Shown here: positions 62,301-64,000 of the stretch, piece after piece
Layout: each line of letters starts with the position of its first letter
Position numbering within the stretch: position 1 is the stretch's first letter
DNA from: JBCDJI01 sp964351865
Lineage (GTDB): Bacteria; Verrucomicrobiota; Verrucomicrobiia; Methylacidiphilales; JBCBYL01
Assembly (NCBI GenBank): GCA_964351865.1
Contig: CAYGPJ010000008.1
Span: 1-64,000, forward strand
Reading direction: 5' to 3'
DNA: 64,000 nt
Translations under genes and position numbers: made by a program
The notes under the pieces: generated by a model
The model's input: the letters and a program-made list of their open reading frames with translations, nothing else
Told to the model about the DNA's origin: nothing
Databases searched by the model: none

Positions 62301-63581
62301 AACAATGTGGTATTGAATAAGACCGGCCAAATCAGTATTCATGCTGAAGATGGACGTGAACTTGAAAAATACAACGTAGTCATCGGATCGACCATTACGG
62401 TAGAAGATGGCGCTCCCGTGAAGAAAGACCAGGTCTTCGTTGAATGGGATCCGTATAACGTTTCTATTCTGACTGAAAAGAAGGGTAAGATCGAATTCCG
62501 CGATATTATCGAAGGTGTGACGATGAAGCGTCAGATCGATGAAGCGACTAAGCAGGTGGAAACCGTTGTTATTGATCACAAGGAAGATCTTCATCCTCAG
62601 ATTGTAATTGTTTCTGACGAAGGTGAACCACTGGCTGCTTATAGTATTCCTTCCGGAGCCCACATCGAAGTGAAAGAAGGCAAGAAAGTTCAGGCGGGAG
62701 AACGCTTGGCTAAAACGCCTCGTAAAGTTTCTAAAACCAAGGACATTACCGGGGGTCTGCCTCGTGTTGCCGAGCTCTTTGAAGCACGCCGTCCGAAGGA
62801 TGCTGCCGAAATCGCTAAGATTGACGGTGAAATCAGCATCGGGGGAACCTCACGTGGTAAACGACTGATTGCCATCAAGGACAAGGAAACCGGCCTGGAA
62901 GAAGAACACCAGATTCCGTTATCCAAGCATTTGATTGTTTATCAGGGAGATACCGTAAAGAAAGGTCAACAGTTGACTGAAGGTCCGGTCGTTCCTCATG
63001 AAATTCTTGAGGTCTGCGGACCACAGGAACTGCAGGAATACCTGGTGAATGAAATTCAGGAAGTTTATCGCCTACAGGGTGTAGAAATTAATGATAAGCA
63101 CGTGGAAACGATCGTGCGTCAGATGCTGCGTAAGGTGAAGATCACCGAGCCTGGTGATACCCAATTCCTATGGGGTGAACAGATTGACCGCCTGACTTTC
63201 GAGCAAGAAAATCGGAGTGTGGCACAAAAAGGTGGTAAACCTGCGGAAGCAACACCGATTCTGTTGGGAATCACTAAAGCATCGCTTGAGACCGAAAGCT
63301 TTATCTCTGCCGCATCTTTCCAGGACACCACTCGGGTGCTGACTGATGCTGCGACATTGGGTAAGGTAGATCATCTGCGTGGCTTTAAGGAAAACGTCAT
63401 CATGGGCCATCTGATTCCTGCTGGAACTGGATTCCCGATCTATAAGAACATTCGATTGGTGCAAAAGGGTGAACCCGTTGGGGAACCACTGGTCGGTCAA
63501 GAGAATGAGGGTAAAGAAGACGGTGAAAACTCCTCTACCGAGAGAGTGGCACTTGAGATTCCAGATGCACTTGCGGGCTAA
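59397..63581 (+). CDS. rpoC: RNA polymerase beta' subunit
   Basis: 1394 residues. The N-terminal zinc site is [20 protein letters not shown]. The active-site Mg motif [16 protein letters not shown] lies near 460. The second zinc cluster is [13 protein letters not shown] near 885-900, and the bridge and trigger helix regions include [20 protein letters not shown]. It closes the operon and is followed by a strong terminator 34 bases after the stop. Confidence 0.98.
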   Translation: [1394 protein letters not shown]

Positions 63582-63610
63582 CCAGCGGTAGGTTCACATC
63601 TAAAAACTTA

Positions 63611-63645
63611 AAAAACCCGCTCGACATATATCGAGCGGGTTTTTT
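63611..63645 (+). terminator. Intrinsic terminator of the rpoBC operon
   Basis: A 9-bp stem, CCCGCTCGA/TCGAGCGGG (63616-63639), has a 6-nt loop and is followed by six T. It is preceded by A-rich sequence, so it could act in both directions. Confidence 0.92.
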
Positions 63646-63669
63646 GTAGAGTAAAATATGCATGGCAAC

Positions 63670-64000
63670 TTAGAGCGTTTCCGAATTAAGTTGTCACGCG
63701 GTGACCTGAAGAAAATAAATGTAGGGTAAGATTGCATCTTGCCGGTATGGAATTTGGCGAGATAGAAGCTTTAGGCTAGTAGTTCATGTCACATGATATG
63801 GCGGGAACTGTAGGCCGAGATTGCATCTCGGCTCCTTTTAAACTGTCGAGATGAAATCTCGACCTACATTTTTAAACCCGTCATATCACGTGTCACAGAC
63901 AACTAGGCCTAAACTAAACAAGTTAGAAATACATGCTGCCCGCACTGCGTGTTTAGTTTTCTCGCCCTACATGTTAAAACATCATTCGGAAATGCTCTAA
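63670..64000. repeat. Nested TTAGAGC element, 331 bp
   Basis: Terminal inverted repeats of 25 bp, with about five mismatches, begin TTAGAGCGTTTCCGAAT (63670) and end ATTCGGAAATGCTCTAA (64000). A second inverted pair ATGTAGGG/CCCTACAT lies inside (63719-63726, 63965-63972), and within that is a full CTAG element (63776-63906). It is nested palindromes in palindromes. No gene was found in 63582-64000 apart from the rpoC terminator. The element ends exactly at the window edge, so its right limit is not independently seen. Confidence 0.78.
63776..63906. repeat. CTAG palindromic element, copy 4
   Basis: 131 bp bounded by CTAG. The left terminal repeat starts CTAGTAGTTCATGTCACATG; the right is its inverse ending GACAACTAG. 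The hairpins are GCCGAGAT/ATCTCGGC (63813-63831) and GTCGAGAT/ATCTCGAC (63844-63862), each with a 3-nt loop. It is the most regular copy in the window. Confidence 0.88.

Overview
The window reads as about 64 kb of chromosome from a diderm bacterium of the PVC superphylum, most likely a Verrucomicrobiota member of the Opitutia type (inference). Reasons are the long GreA-type protein with a large N-terminal extension (a form I know from Chlamydiae), the gene repertoire, and outer-membrane functions: a SurA-like chaperone, a Wza-type export protein and a heptosyltransferase-like GT9. Almost everything is housekeeping. No rRNA, prophage, CRISPR or transposase gene was seen. Several genes start with GTG or TTG.

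Layout. 1-510: two abutting palindromic repeat elements. 0.5-3.4 kb: aconitase (-). 3.5-4.7 kb: two divergent toxin-antitoxin modules. 4.9-8.2 kb (-): peroxiredoxin, pnp, rpsO, and a 35-codon ORF ahead of rpsO that resembles the S15 C-terminus. 8.2-17.9 kb (+): MMPL/RND transporter, mfd overlapping surA, a repeat block, then pdxA with a partner gene. 18.0-25.9 kb (-): pfkA, hpt, a TPR lipoprotein-like gene, a ferric-type ABC importer, and an aminotransferase. 26.0-34.2 kb: a HAD phosphatase (+), then upp, carB, carbonic anhydrase and ruvCAB (-). 34.2-38.6 kb: small membrane or envelope proteins, tRNA-Leu with a duplicated 3' end, asd, a 54-residue lipoprotein, a coiled-coil protein, a YacP-like nuclease and a phosphodiesterase. 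38.6-44.2 kb: a surface-glycan cluster with three glycosyltransferases and three methyltransferase-like proteins. 44.4-50.3 kb: GreA fusion, eno, an FtsB-like protein, a Wza-like protein and mdh. 50.6-63.6 kb: tRNA-Thr, tuf, tRNA-Trp, secE, nusG, rplKAJL and rpoBC. 63.6-64 kb: the rpoC terminator and a nested repeat.

How it works together. The right third makes the transcription and translation core (EF-Tu, SecE, NusG, L11/L1/L10/L7-L12, RNA polymerase). pnp-rpsO and mfd/GreA add RNA turnover and transcription-coupled repair. acn, mdh, eno and pfk are central carbon metabolism. carB, upp and hpt are nucleotide supply and salvage. The 38-49 kb region builds and exports surface polysaccharide.

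The most unusual content is non-coding. A dispersed repeat family has CTAG-ended terminal inverted repeats enclosing two interchangeable hairpins, which would fold as a three-way junction. A similarly shaped CTAG-closed structure lies between rplJ and rplL. The 3' end of tRNA-Leu is duplicated, with an inverted copy of its variable/T arm between the duplicates. A 35-codon S15-like ORF stops two bases before rpsO.
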